NCBI GenBank assembly: GCA_025024175.1
Contig: QCXZ01000086.1
Coordinates: 744,001 to 808,000, forward strand
Direction of reading: 5' to 3'
Length of the DNA stretch: 64,000 bases
DNA from: Rhyzopertha dominica
Lineage: Eukaryota > Arthropoda > Insecta > Coleoptera > Bostrichidae
Part shown: positions 10,610 through 22,477 of the stretch, in pieces
Layout of the letters: the number at the start of each line of letters is the position of its first letter
Position numbering within the stretch: the stretch's first letter is position 1
Notes under the pieces: generated by a model
Databases searched by the model: none
What the model saw: only the letters and a program-made list of their open reading frames with translations
What the model was told of the DNA's origin: nothing
Position numbers and translations under genes: made by a program

Positions 10610-13600
10610 TGATGGGCAGTGTACATAACTAAAATGCATGCCCTCGTAATTACGCATTATTTCTAGTTACAATCATTAACTGCTTGTTAACAGGGTGGTT
10701 GCAATTCAACTAATCAAATGCCATCAGCTCATATCGTAAATAAACCCTTATTTTCAGTGTTACATGCTGTAGGTATCTGTACTTATGTGGAAAGTAAACT
10801 ACAGCAATAAAAAAGATTCTAACATTTATACAAATACACCACATCCGATGTCGACAAACCTGCAGTAATGAAAGTTTTCTTGTTGGACGCTGTTAAAAAT
10901 AGCTGCAAGTTTGTCTGGGTAGTTCATTATGTGTACAATCACATTAGACTGAATCATCATTTTTAGTTGTCTTTTGACCTCTGCTTTCCACATCAATCCT
11001 CATTATGATTTTACTGAAATCGTGTATTTTCATGAGAGCTACCGAAATATTTTCGCTGTATATGTGCCAAGTAAGTGGTTAAATTTAGGAACGCATCGGT
11101 AGCTTTACTATGTATATAGTAACTCTAGTTCAAGGTACTCTCATGAAACTTATTATTAGATTTACACTGTACTTTCACCACATCGAAAAAATACCCCACA
11201 AAGCCCACTAAATATATCATAATTACATGAAGTGTCAAATTCACCAAGACCCGTCAGGTACCTATAAGAACTGATTAAAACACCGTCGCTCATCATCAGT
11301 CATTTCACGGATCATCTTAGCATAAGTTTATAAGAAATTTTGCCTAATGAACATAACACAGTTCTACAAAATGCACCAAGTCCTTAGGTCCATTCGTCTG
11401 GTTTAAGACCTTTTACCTGTTTACAAATTTGTGTGAATAATATAAAAAGTATTCTAAGTTCGTCAAGATTTCCAATACTCAATAGCTAGATTTTTCCATC
11501 CATATTGAAATTTTAACGATTTCTTTGTTTGTTTCGGAATGCCATGTTTTTGTTATTAGATATTATGTGAGTAATATTTAAGAAATTCCTAAATGTAAGT
11601 ACTTAATTTTAGTTTATAGATTAAATATACATAAATGTGTTTTAATTAAAATGTCGTTTTATTAATATCAGACCCTATTACCGTTTACCATTATCCATGA
11701 TTTGCTCTATCCAATATTATTTTAAACGGAACATTTCATATTTGCAAAATTTGTCAATTTCGCATAAAAAATAATGTTATGTTGCTTGTCAGTCCAGTTT
11801 TTTTCGCGGTACAATTCTGTTTCAGCTTTATGCGGTACACCAAGAAAATATAATAGAACCTGCGCAATTGAAGGTAAGTCAACTGAAATAACATTTATTG
11901 GTTTATTAAGAGATAAATTAGTGATTAGCAGAATAAGCAAATGTTTAAATCATTAAAAAATTAAATTTTATAGCTATTAAAAATTAATTACAGCATGCTT
12001 AGAAGCACGTATATAGGTAATTTCGGAGCAAATGGTTAGATAAGATAAAAAACACCTATATTTAAAAATATCGCGGACAATATAACAATAATATCGATAA
12101 TTCAATAATAAAAAGTGTTACATTTAACCAAAAACATTATTTGTAGAAAAGAAATCATTTTAGATATCTAGCGAACAGCACTTCAATATTGATTTACAAA
12201 ACATAAAGTCTGTTAAAACACACACTACATTTAGAAAAAAAATCCCACTTTATGCATATTTTAAACAAATTTAGTGCTAATTTTAACATGATCGAACGCA
12301 GCTAGTACGAGTGACGCATAAATGCAATCGCTAGATTGGACTGCACCTAATTGCATGTTCCCCGGATTAGTGGATCTAGATGCAATCCACCACAATCTCC
12401 GCCACACTGCTACCCCAAATTGCGATCTGGAAAATCTGTCGAATAACGTCCTAGGTCAAACGTTCCAGATTCAAATTTCCAGCCAATCAAAATTACAATT
12501 TGCGGTGGCATGTGCTTTGCGATAATTTGATCTAGTTATGGATATTAGAGTGATATTTGCATCTAATCCAGTTTACACTGGCACTTCTCATATTGCACCA
12601 AGGAATAAATTTTTTATGATTGTCAATTTTTCTGTGTATATGTTTTTGGAAAGCAACCAGATTTAAATGAAAGGTTGATTAAAAAGTTAATTAATAAGCT
12701 AGAATGGGATGTGAATAAATGTTTGCGTTTATTTCTGAATCCTTGAAAAAAATTGAAAGAATTAGACACAGTTTCTAGATCTTCCACTAAAGTATTCACC
12801 TCAGATTTTATTGTAATGAAACGGATACTTGATTTTGCTTTGGCCACCATTTTCTAAAGCCAAATGCACCGAGATTTGCCGAAGAATAATGCTAAATCCG
12901 CCGTAGGCAATTTGTGAAGTAATATTTCGTCGCATTTTCCCAGCTCCCCCGGGGAATGCTGTGTTGTTGAATTATTTTCACATTTTCAAATGTGATGGCA
13001 AGATGAACCCAATAAGGCACAGCAGGAGACATTTAAATAACTCGGGTTCAAGTTGGGATTATGACCGTGAATACCGCCCACATTGGATGTCGCACAGGGA
13101 CGTCTGTCTATATCTGGCTTTCCACAATGCGAACATAATTGAAGTACGCAATCATCAAACAATCAAAGTTTGCTCTTGCATTTATATTGGACATTAAACA
13201 TATGCACGACTGAACGCACTATGTTGACGCATTTGACAGTTACAGAAAACAAAATTGTTACGATTGTTTTATCCACGGCGTTTTTCAGAAGAAAATAAAG
13301 CACAATATTGGGGTTTTTGTCCAAAAATGTCCTTGGGATCAGAGTGTCCTTTTCAGGAATTAATATTCTGTCAATGTTGCGAATATACATTTTAAATTCT
13401 TTCAATTCTTGTAAAAACAGATAATTTTGGCCATCTAACAACAGGAAAACTACAAATTTTTGCTGTCGCAGGTGGTCAAAGTAAAAATCAGTATTTATAC
13501 AACAACACACAAAAAAGAACGAAAAGTCCTTGTGATGCGTTAAAATATATTAATTATTTACCGGGTAAGAAAAACTGATTTTAAACGAATCAATAAAAAG

Positions 13601-13737
13601 TCGTCATTCCTTTGCTTCCTCTGGGAAAGTTGAGTCTTCGATTTTGGAAGCCCTATATGTATTACACTTTTCCGAAGAACTGGACTGGATTATTTCGAAT
13701 ATTTCGAAAAGCCAGTAACTCATTAATTTTCAAATTA
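10610..13737. other. Non-coding AT-rich interval
   Basis: About 3.1 kb between the transposon-like element and the 3' end of the glycine-rich gene. Open frames here (for example 13163-13510 on the minus strand, 115 codons) are AT-rich, have no recognisable motifs and no splice or promoter context. I see no supportable gene. Confidence 0.5.
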
Positions 13738-13743
13738 TTTATT
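13738..13743 (-). terminator. Poly(A) signal of glycine-rich gene
   Basis: AATAAA on the minus strand, about 55 nt beyond the stop codon at 13798-13800. It implies a very short 3' UTR. Confidence 0.6.
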
Positions 13744-13797
13744 GAGAAAATAAGTACAAAGTTTCAGTTTCGCAGCCTAGGAACACCTCATCAAAAA

Positions 13798-16700
13798 CTA
13801 ATAAAAAACAGGTCCTGATCCCGCCCCTGCATTGGAATACGCCTGCGACGAGGACCCCGAAAAACCGTTCCCACCAAAACTCTGGCTGTTCGCTGATGCT
13901 TGCGCGCCAGCCGCACTTCCTCCAAATCCACCGTTACCAACGAAATTTCCCCCGCCGTAACCAGGTCTTCCTTCGAAACCACCCCCTCCGTAACCTCCGC
14001 CGCCTCCTCCCCCAAAACCTCCTCCGTATCCACCGTTGTCTACGAAACCTCTACCGCCTCCCCCTCCAAAGCCTCCTCCGTAACCTCCGCCACCGCCGTA
14101 ACCACCACCACCACCTCCTCCTCCGCCACCCCCTCCATAACCGCCCCCTCCCCCGCCTCCTCCGCCGTAACCACCATAGCCTCCTACGGGAACAGTACTA
14201 CCACCGCCAGAGTTACTTCCGGCTACTGCCACTGCTACTGCCTGAGCATTACTTTTTGCTTCCGAGGGTTGTACATACACCTGAAAAGTAACTGGTATTA
14301 GTATTGGAACTGATAAATAATTAACCATAAATAGAATACATGGTGTAAATAAATAAGCATAAGAATTCTCTCCTTAAAGGGGATGTTAAAGAAGTGGAAT
14401 TAAAAATAGAAAAATTATCTACTTATAGTAAAACAAGAAGTCAGTGACGCCGGTTTCTCTGAAGAATACCATCCACTTGAAATTTTGCACATATGATGAC
14501 GAAACCGAAGGAGAAAAGCAAACATACAGAAAAACTATATCAAATATTTCCATGAAGGAGACAACAGGTTAACAAGACAAGCAGGACATCAAAAGTACAA
14601 TCTGGCACGCTCAAACTTTAATGACCAAAATTCTGTAGAAAGGAAACATTTTTTTCCAAAAGAGTGTCTGAGAAAATTAAGACAAATATAAATAAACTCA
14701 AGAAAGTTTCATACGAGAAAAAATTCATCAATATGGCTGAAAGGAACTATAGTATCCCAACTAGAATCACCATAAGCAAAGACATGAGAGTGGAGGAGAG
14801 AAACAAAACAAAGAATTGCTCTTAATCGTAGAATCGTACCACCTTTCGAGGTTTAATTTTCTTTGAAACTGCACTGCAATCTAACTAATCGACCTTCAAG
14901 TAGTATTTAATATAATTTTATCCATAGCTGAAAACCAATGTTCGCCGATGTTTTCAGCTGTTAGTATATCCGGAATAGTGTTAGCCTGTGGCTGACATCA
15001 CCCCGTGTTTCGCGGCTATAAACCGCAGATTCGTAATTGGGGGAAGGTTGCACTATGTGACGTCACAGTGTTCATTGTCACTGCCATTGCCACAAAACAG
15101 TGCTTATGTTCATATATATCTTCTTTGTTTATTGTATACAAAATTTCAATTATTTAATGTACTACATAAAGAGTACTCTTATTCATGCATTCATGATTGG
15201 GGTGAATGAAAGAAATGACCCTAGATTGGTCAATGTTCAAATGCATAATAGAAAAAAAACTTTTTGTAAAAGCTCCTCTGAAGACAGTTCGCGGTATTAA
15301 TAAAGCTATCGATAACTGAAATGACAAAACAGGTGCAGACGTAAGTTTATCAAAATAAGGAACAAGGATACAATCCCAAAACAAAATGTATAATGAGCGG
15401 CTAAAAAAAACTAACAAAGGGTAAAGTTTCAGATGAAGATGCGTAATAATCTATCACCCTCAAAAGTAAAGATCAATTACCAGACACATGTGAAAAACTA
15501 TCAACTAAATAGTCAATAGATAACTCGCACAATGTATCTGTCGAGAAAATTGATAAGACCTCGACGCAACTGGAGGAAAAGCTATTTCTCAGAAGCCTAC
15601 CCGTTGCTTTTGTGTGTATATGGGTGAAAAGCGCGCACATGATTAAGGATTCAGGGAATTGGAAAATATGTAATTCTTCGTACAATGCTCTACATACAGG
15701 TACTTTGAAATGCGCAATTTGGTTGCTTAGATACAAAATAGGAGTTGTACGTTTGATCCTTTACAAGTAAATCTCAGGGTAAAATTTTTGTTATGCTATG
15801 GATTTAGTTAGTTATGAATGTTCAGCTACGTAAGGGTACATAATTCCTAGAATTTAAGTAAATATAAAAAATCTCTGACGAAAGCTCTTTACAATAAAGA
15901 GAAATAAATATATCATCCTTAAATCAGTGCTACTAAGAAATGCTTATAGCAATAAGAATATTGGTCAATTTTTAATAAAAGTGCTCGTCCAAATCAAGTA
16001 CAGTCTCAGCCAGGACAAAGTAAAAGTTTGCCTTATGTATGTTGATAGTACATATGATAATTTAGATAAAATCTACTATAAACAAAGTACATTTAGAAAG
16101 CGAAGGTGTTTACAAAATTACTAGGCTGCAATAGATGGATAAATCTTCCGTAGCTGAACACTCATATTTGACTTTGATAAAACAAAAATTTTACATAGAG
16201 AAAAATATTATCACAAACGTCTAATAAAAGAATATATAGAAATTTCTAGGAATAGGAATAATTTTAATAGGGATTGTGGAGAATGTGGGTTGGATAAGAT
16301 TTGGAAGACTATTTCTGTAGTTATCTTTTAACAAGTAGTTCGTGTAGGTTTAAATTTAATCAGGTTGGCACGTTGTTTCTATGACGTCTCGCTTCCTTGG
16401 TGATTTGTTTATTTACTCGTTTCAGACGATATTTTGACAGGCGTAATCGAAATGTCAGATTAAAATTATATGTCAGTGTATTATAGTGACAGCGATCTAT
16501 TCAGAAACATATTATCTAAAAAGCATTCTCTTTCAGATTTCCGAAATGAAATTTATTTAAAATTCTTCCCAATTTTTTATAAGCCTTCATCACCTTGAGC
16601 TGCCAACGCAGTTCATAAAATAAACGCCGCAACTTATCAAGGATAACGACATGTTTTGGCATTTAACCATCAAGCGGTTCACAAACATGCTGCAATCTGC

Positions 16701-18721
16701 ATAAATTCTCGTCGTACATCTTATTAGGGAGCTGCGAATGCCGGTGCACCTATAGAAGCTTTACAGTTTGCACTCGATTGAGTAGACATTTCGCTTGAAA
16801 TATGCATTGGCACGTAAATCCAGGCGCTCCGCTCCCCACCTGATGGAATAATAATTGGAGCAACGGTATGGATTCTTTATCGAACGGAGAGATTCGATTA
16901 GCCATTAGTGTAATGGAACTTCAATTTCCTGCAAAGCTAATAGCCCTAAACGATGCCCACACCGCAAAGGAAACTTACTGTGTCCATCTAAGCACTGCGG
17001 TACGAAAGGTCAAATCGTTGTTTCACCTGCATGATGCGTACGGCGTTAAGGATGACTTTAAACCGAGAATAAACTTAAAAATTGGCAAAACCTAAATTCG
17101 GGCTTGTTGTTTCATCTTCTAGATCCATATTAATCCCAGAAGCCTTTGACTGCCGACAGGACAACTTAGAAGCGCGCAACTTCGGAGAGTACGCAAAAAT
17201 GCCGGGCGTGGGTTATTAAAGTTTGTTTCACTTTGAGAACATGTGAAATATTTCGAACTTTGGTTTATGTATTCAGACGGTATTCCTGTGTAACTTTCTG
17301 GTACTGCGGTAGAAACACCCTCACATCAGTTCAGCCGCGTACATCATGTTTCCAGGCAATTCGAAATTATCCCTGTTAGGTAGAATCGAAAGAAAAAATT
17401 GATGAAGAATTTTAGATCGATTTTTGACCCAAAATAAATCTCTTGTTCAAGAAGAGTAGAACTTAAATGGTGGTGAATTTTCGTTAATATGTGACACCAA
17501 AATGATAGATATCGAAAAAAAGCAAATAAGATGTCATCTTTTAGGAAAACTGCTCTAACTTCACAAATATCAATAACAAGAACACTTTTACCACAAGCAG
17601 TGGGTAAATTATGGTCAGTTAAGCAACTAGATATGTGCTGAGATAGACAAATGTAAACAAAAATATATGTGAAACCTCCAACCAGGTATTGAAGTTAAAC
17701 AAAAGCCAGTCTAGATAGGAAAGGGCCAAAAAACAAAAGGTTCTATGACTTTATGGGCATATTAGCTGGCTTCAAAAAAAGCATCTATTTGTTGGAAACT
17801 CATTGAAAATGTGGCAGTCAACAACAAGAATGTAGAACTGAATCTATTGTGTCTAGAATTAATACCAACTAAAGGAGGAATATATCAAATAATATGCATC
17901 AATGGTATTCCTTTTTCTTCTACGGCTGTTCAACCAATGTAAGGAACCAGAAATCAAGAACATTAATGGTAATAATCAGACTTCTCTCTTTATAAGTTGT
18001 GTACGAAAAACGTATTCTTTCGCCGGTTTCGAAGGAAAGGCGTTTTGAATTTTTTTGTTTCTGCCATCTTTATAAAACTGAAGTGGACTTTGATTAACTC
18101 AAAAAAACGTTATGTCCAACGTTCGATGTGTAAACATGAAATTACAAATAGAGCTATAAGTAATGTATTTTTCCTACTATAAAATTCAGAGCAACATTAT
18201 GTGCAAGCAGGACAATTGTCAATGACAGATTGCTTGTTTGATTCGGTTTCATATTTGTCACTTACTCTATTTTTATAACCGTACGTGACCACAAAACAAA
18301 GAAAAAATTATAAAATCAAATAATTTTCAATTTAAAAACTATTTTTACAAATAGATCCACTATCTAGGTAGCTCAAGTGGTCGTAGAAGACTATATAGTA
18401 TTTTAACGGTAGATATGTAGACGATTTCTTTATAATAATGCCGAAACGTAGTAAGAAATAAAGGTTTTTATTAAAAAACATCATAATTACCGGTTGAATA
18501 ATTGGTTGTGCCACGATCACAGGGGTGTACGTAGGGCTAGCTTCGTAGTAGGTCTGATGATGTCTGGGATAGTGATGAAACGTTGCCGATCTGGCAACTC
18601 TGGGGTTAACTGAAATTCAACCATGGTTGTCACTGACCAATTACAAATTGTAATTAGACGCACACTTACGCACTCCGCACTGCACCTGGGCCGCAAGGGC
18701 CAATATAAAAAATCCCAGCAT
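13798..18721 (-). CDS. Secreted glycine-rich structural protein, 3 exons
   Basis: Exons on the minus strand: 18721-18670 (52 nt), 18609-18491 (119 nt), 14280-13798 (483 nt). All junctions are GT-AG and the phases fit (1, then 0), giving 217 aa. Exon 1 encodes a signal peptide, MLGFFILALAAQVQCGV. Exon 2 gives a His/Tyr/Pro-rich linker with 'RHHQTYYEASPTYTPVIV'. Exon 3 begins VYVQPSEAKSNAQAVAVAVA and continues into a Gly-rich domain of GGYGG, GGGYGGG and GGGFGG repeats, ending Ser/Ala-rich with SGPVFY. Composition and signal peptide fit cuticle, silk-like or eggshell proteins; I cannot assign a named family. The 4.2-kb intron 14281-18490 is unusually long for so small a gene. Confidence 0.85.
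14281..18490 (-). other. Large intron of the glycine-rich gene
   Basis: 4.2 kb without recognised genes. It holds short open frames only; the least random looking is 16868-17095 (plus, 75 codons, starts MDSLSNGEIRL), which has mixed codon use but no motif, promoter or splice support. Regions around 14400-14800 and 15900-16300 are simple AT-rich sequence. Confidence 0.5.
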
Positions 18722-18764
18722 TGCAAACTTGCGCTCTGTCACAGCATTTGAGTCAAATACTTAA

Positions 18765-18771
18765 TTTTATA
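18765..18771 (-). promoter_or_regulatory. TATA box for the glycine-rich gene
   Basis: TATAAAA on the minus strand, ending about 43 nt upstream of the start codon at 18721. This implies a 5' UTR of roughly 10-20 nt, typical of compact tissue-specific insect genes. Confidence 0.5.
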
Positions 18772-19103
18772 CGTTTGACGGCAGCCTTTTCCTCGGCCCC
18801 TACCACGCACACTAATTAATGGCCAGCCTGCTAATTTTACGGAAATCACAGAAACGTCGGCCGGGATTTTACTGAAATTTAATTTCTGCTATGGAGATGT
18901 TTACAGTTTCAATAGTTCTCCGAAAAAACATGGATTTGCTAATCCAAATTTACCAGGCTGTCCTGAATGAACTTAAAAAACACACCTTGGTTTACTGATA
19001 AACTAATACAGCGTGAGTTAGCTCAATATTTCTATATTTTGACACATGTCAAGGAAATGCCGAAACTCCCGCCTATCTCCTGAAAAATTTCCANATTTGC
19101 TGC

Positions 19104-19460
19104 CTATATCCCAAAGGAAGAAGCTTTATCTATATGTTGCAGCCCAGTAGCACGTATGTGTTTTTTGAAACGCGTACCTACTTTTCTTTTAGTTTGACCT
19201 ATGTAATTAACACTTGCAGCAAAAACAAGTAATTTTGTAAACACTTCACTTTCTAAATATACTTTATCTTTAGTACATACATACTTAAACCTTTTATAAC
19301 TAATTCTATGGATTTTGAGTAAACCATACAATTTAGGTAACTTGCAATCGGGAACAATGAAATAAGACTTCTCCTTATTCGAAAGATTTGAAGTTTTGAT
19401 AAGATCATTAGTAATTTTAGAACAATTCTATAATTTTAGTCGCAGAACATACCACAAATA
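19104..19460 (-). mobile_element. Penelope-like element relic with GIY-YIG endonuclease piece
   Basis: The minus strand from about 19390 downward encodes 'YFIVPDCKLPKLYGLLKIHR', matching the LYGLPKIHK signature of Penelope-like reverse transcriptases. About 40 codons further on it encodes 'VNYIGQTKRKVGTRFKKHIR', the GIY-YIG nuclease motif found at the C-terminus of these elements. In a full element these motifs are separated by several hundred residues, so most of the RT has been deleted. An N lies at 19094. Confidence 0.75.
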
Positions 19461-22129
19461 GGGAAGTGTAACATTCATTATTATGACATCTAAGCTGAGA
19501 TTTCTGTGTAAATAATAAATGAATGTTAGATGACATCGTCGAGCTCCGAGTAAATATCCTTGGCATCGGCGAGATCTTGTATAAATATGTCAACTACAAT
19601 AACATAAAACCGAAAGCCACGGTTTCCTTACTTCAGGAAAACGTTATCGATTAAAGACAATCTCAGAGAACAGTTACGTTTAATTCAAGCCCCAAATCGT
19701 TATTACTTTGAACATCTGACGTAGAAAATTAAATAATGTATCTCCTGTTAGTAGTTAATAGTGTCATGTGCGATTCTCAAACGGTCGCCGGGATTTCCTC
19801 TATCAATGTCACGAACGACATAATTAACGCTCACCAAACTAGTAAGGTGTTATTGTCCCTACTGTATTATTTCAGTGGCCAATGTCATGCCAGAGCCATT
19901 TGGTGATGTAACTGTCTTAGTACAGAATAACCAACCGGCATTTCGCTTTTAGCGGAAATTTACAAATGTATTAGCGATTCATGCTATTAACCAGGCAATT
20001 TATTTTAAAAATCACCTTCGACCTTTTGCTCGCGTTGAACGGCAATCAGACGCCCTAATCGCCGACACTTTTTGAGGACATGTTTTTTATTCGACGGTTG
20101 ATAATTTTTCAGCGTATTCAGTTTGTGGACATAAGAATCAACGATGATAACAAGAGATCAATAAGTAGCTTTCAAATTAGTATAAGTTTATTGTTTAGTC
20201 GAATAATAGATCAAGAGTGTTATTGTTTTGCTGTTAAATAGCTTAATATGAAAGGAAACAGAAAATAAGAGAAGAAAAAAGACGAATAAAAGAAATAACC
20301 ATGCAAGATTATAAAAGAAGAGGATCTAGTAACGCTATTATTATTACGTATCTAACACGTTGAATACACTAAATACTTTTCAGTCTTCAAAGGCATATGC
20401 TAATCTATGTATTAAACTATGAAACACAGTTGGTGTAAAGACACTTCTGTAAATTTCAAATGCGATTTCGTAATTATTTGCACATATTGTCAGGTCAAGA
20501 AAGTTAAATGACTTATTAGTTTTTTCCACTATCGTGGATTGAATTTGATTGTTTATTCCGTTGTTTATTCAGATAACTTAGAAATACATTCGATTGCCTG
20601 TCTGTGATCGTCAAAATTTAAAAAAAATATCTACATACATCGTCCACATTAAAACTATTGATATTGGTTTGGCAGAGATGAAGTTTCTATTTTATTTTCA
20701 GAATGATTGGAACTTATTTTTAGAGGATTTATGTGAAAAGGGTCGAAACATCAAAATAGACCAAAATAGAATTATTTTATTAGCAAATTCTACAGAATTC
20801 TTTACACCATCTTTGAACTAACAATCAATGATAAGTTTGTTGACAAATTTATATAACTGAAGAAAGTAACATTAGAACGTAGATGTTAATGGAATACTTC
20901 AGTATGTTGGTTAGCCATTAAAGCATAAGCCCTGGGTATATGTTTACTTTCGTCTAGATTTACGTATCGTGCAGATAATGGCGGTAACCTGCTAACGTTT
21001 CAGCTGAATATTTAGCAAATAAACAACATTTATGAGAAGTTAATCATACAGTTTCATGCTCAGGTCGCAAACATGGTAACATCTAAACAAAGGACAGTGA
21101 CAAAAGGCTATAATTAGAGGGAATTTCTCAGCTTTATGCGAAAGGGTTCGGGAACACATAAATATGCCCAAATATTAATATTTGTATAATAATCCCTTGA
21201 AACGTGCTAGTTTTCATCTCGAACTCAAAGATGAAAGTTTGATACAAAGAAACAAAAACTGGAGGAATAAAAATGACTCATATAAATAATTCATTCAGCT
21301 TGTGTTTCACTCACTGTTAAACGATCTACATAGTTGTTTTATAGACGACGTGTCCTTTTCAAAACATACTATTTATTAAAGATCCTATAGGTTTTCAAAA
21401 GGAATAATGCATTTTTAACTTTTTGATCAAATTGATCTTGACAAATGTTTGACTGAGGTGATAAGACGCAATTTTATAACGAGCCCCCCCTGAGATTTTG
21501 AAAACTCGGCGCCGATGGTTTCCAGTAATAAATAGAAATACTGCAAACATTATTGTCCTTGTTCCAATTGTTAAATAGGTATATTCCAAGTGAAAAAAAT
21601 TGAAGGAACCAGTATACTCTCGAACGTGCGTCAAGCGTCTGTTCGTCGTTTTTCTGAAACCGGTAGACTGGATGTGAATAAAACAATGTGCTTGTTAATT
21701 CCCGTAAAATTTTATTATGTACAACGAATAACAGGGGACAACTCGTTAAACAAACACTCCACGCTTCCATCCACACTGCTGCACATGAGCTGTTATGAGC
21801 CTGAAAACGTGTCACCTGAAAACATACAAAGGAAATGTATGACAATGTTGTACGTTCAAAGATGGGTGTCCGCACGTGTGCCCTTGCGTTTGTTCTGCAT
21901 TCCTTTTTGTAACTGTTTCGTTTTAGCAAACACGTGCGGACGTAATCACAAATTATTCAGTCGATACACAATTTGCTATAGTATCCGGCGAAGTGTGAGA
22001 CGCTTCCTCGGCTGCTGATGTTCTATAAGGACGAGAATGACACCCAAGACTCGCTAATTGGATAAGGAATGCTGAATCGATGTTAAGGCATTGTTGAACA
22101 GAGACCAGAGGCATCACGAAGTATTTTAA
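19461..22129. other. Intergenic interval without recognised features
   Basis: About 2.7 kb of AT-rich sequence. The longest open frames (21474-21929 minus, 21590-22018 plus) overlap on opposite strands and show no motif. I see nothing supportable. Confidence 0.5.
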
Positions 22130-22215
22130 CATTTAAAGATGCCATTAATAAACAATAAAAATAATGGAGGTCCTAAATTAGAGCCTTGGGGCATCCCAGA
22201 AATTGCATAAAACGT
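22130..22215 (-). mobile_element. Reverse transcriptase fragment of a non-LTR element
   Basis: On the minus strand this short stretch encodes 'ISGMPQGSNLGPPLFLLFIN', the highly conserved block preceding the catalytic box of LINE reverse transcriptases. Flanking sequence no longer reads as RT, so only a shard remains. It lies just beyond the 3' end of the Gly/Trp-rich exon. Confidence 0.7.
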
Positions 22216-22317
22216 CTCCGATTTGTCGATGTATCAAGTTAAGAGTTTTTTTAACTAATTCATTCAGTTTATTAGCTTGTTTTTTGATTAGTTCTTCGAC
22301 ATTTCGATACTTACTGC

Positions 22318-22477
22318 TCAATACCAGCCCCTGTACCCCCATCCTCCTCTTCCCCATCCGCCGCCATAGCCCCAACCGCCTCCGTATCCACCCCACCCCC
22401 CTCCGTAACCGCCATAACCACCGCCGTATCCCCAGCCACCCCCAAAGGACCTTGCACCGTACGACCTAGCGCCCCAT
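22318..22477 (-). CDS. Terminal exon of a Gly/Trp/Tyr-rich secreted-type protein, 5' part not found
   Basis: The minus-strand frame reads WGARSYGARSFGGGWGYGGG and continues with GGYGGGWGGYGG-type repeats, ending GWGYRGWY and a TGA at 22318-22320. The likely splice acceptor is at 22478-22479 (AG after TTCCTATGGTTCC), since the frame has no ATG and meets a stop upstream. The joining phase would be 2. An AATAAA lies about 45 nt past the stop (22268-22273). Composition resembles insect cuticular glycine-rich proteins, and its neighbours on the same strand are of the same type. I searched 22478-24470 for a signal-peptide exon and found no convincing one, so the gene is incomplete here or broken. 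Confidence 0.6.

Noticed and set aside
13163..13510. 115-codon minus-strand ORF
   Set aside because: AT-driven composition, no recognisable domain, no flanking signals.
13896..14301. Two plus-strand open frames of about 130 codons rich in Arg/Leu/His or Ser/Thr
   Set aside because: They are the antisense of the Gly-rich exon; the GGN codon repeat keeps the opposite frames open.
16868..17095. 75-codon plus-strand ORF with balanced codon use
   Set aside because: No motif, promoter, poly(A) or splice context, and it lies in an intron of the opposite-strand gene. Not strong enough to call.
21474..22018. Opposed open frames of 142-151 codons
   Set aside because: They overlap on opposite strands, lack motifs and have no support from splice or promoter signals.
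22203..22469. Plus-strand open frame of 88 codons, Pro/Arg-rich
   Set aside because: Antisense of the Gly/Trp-rich exon.
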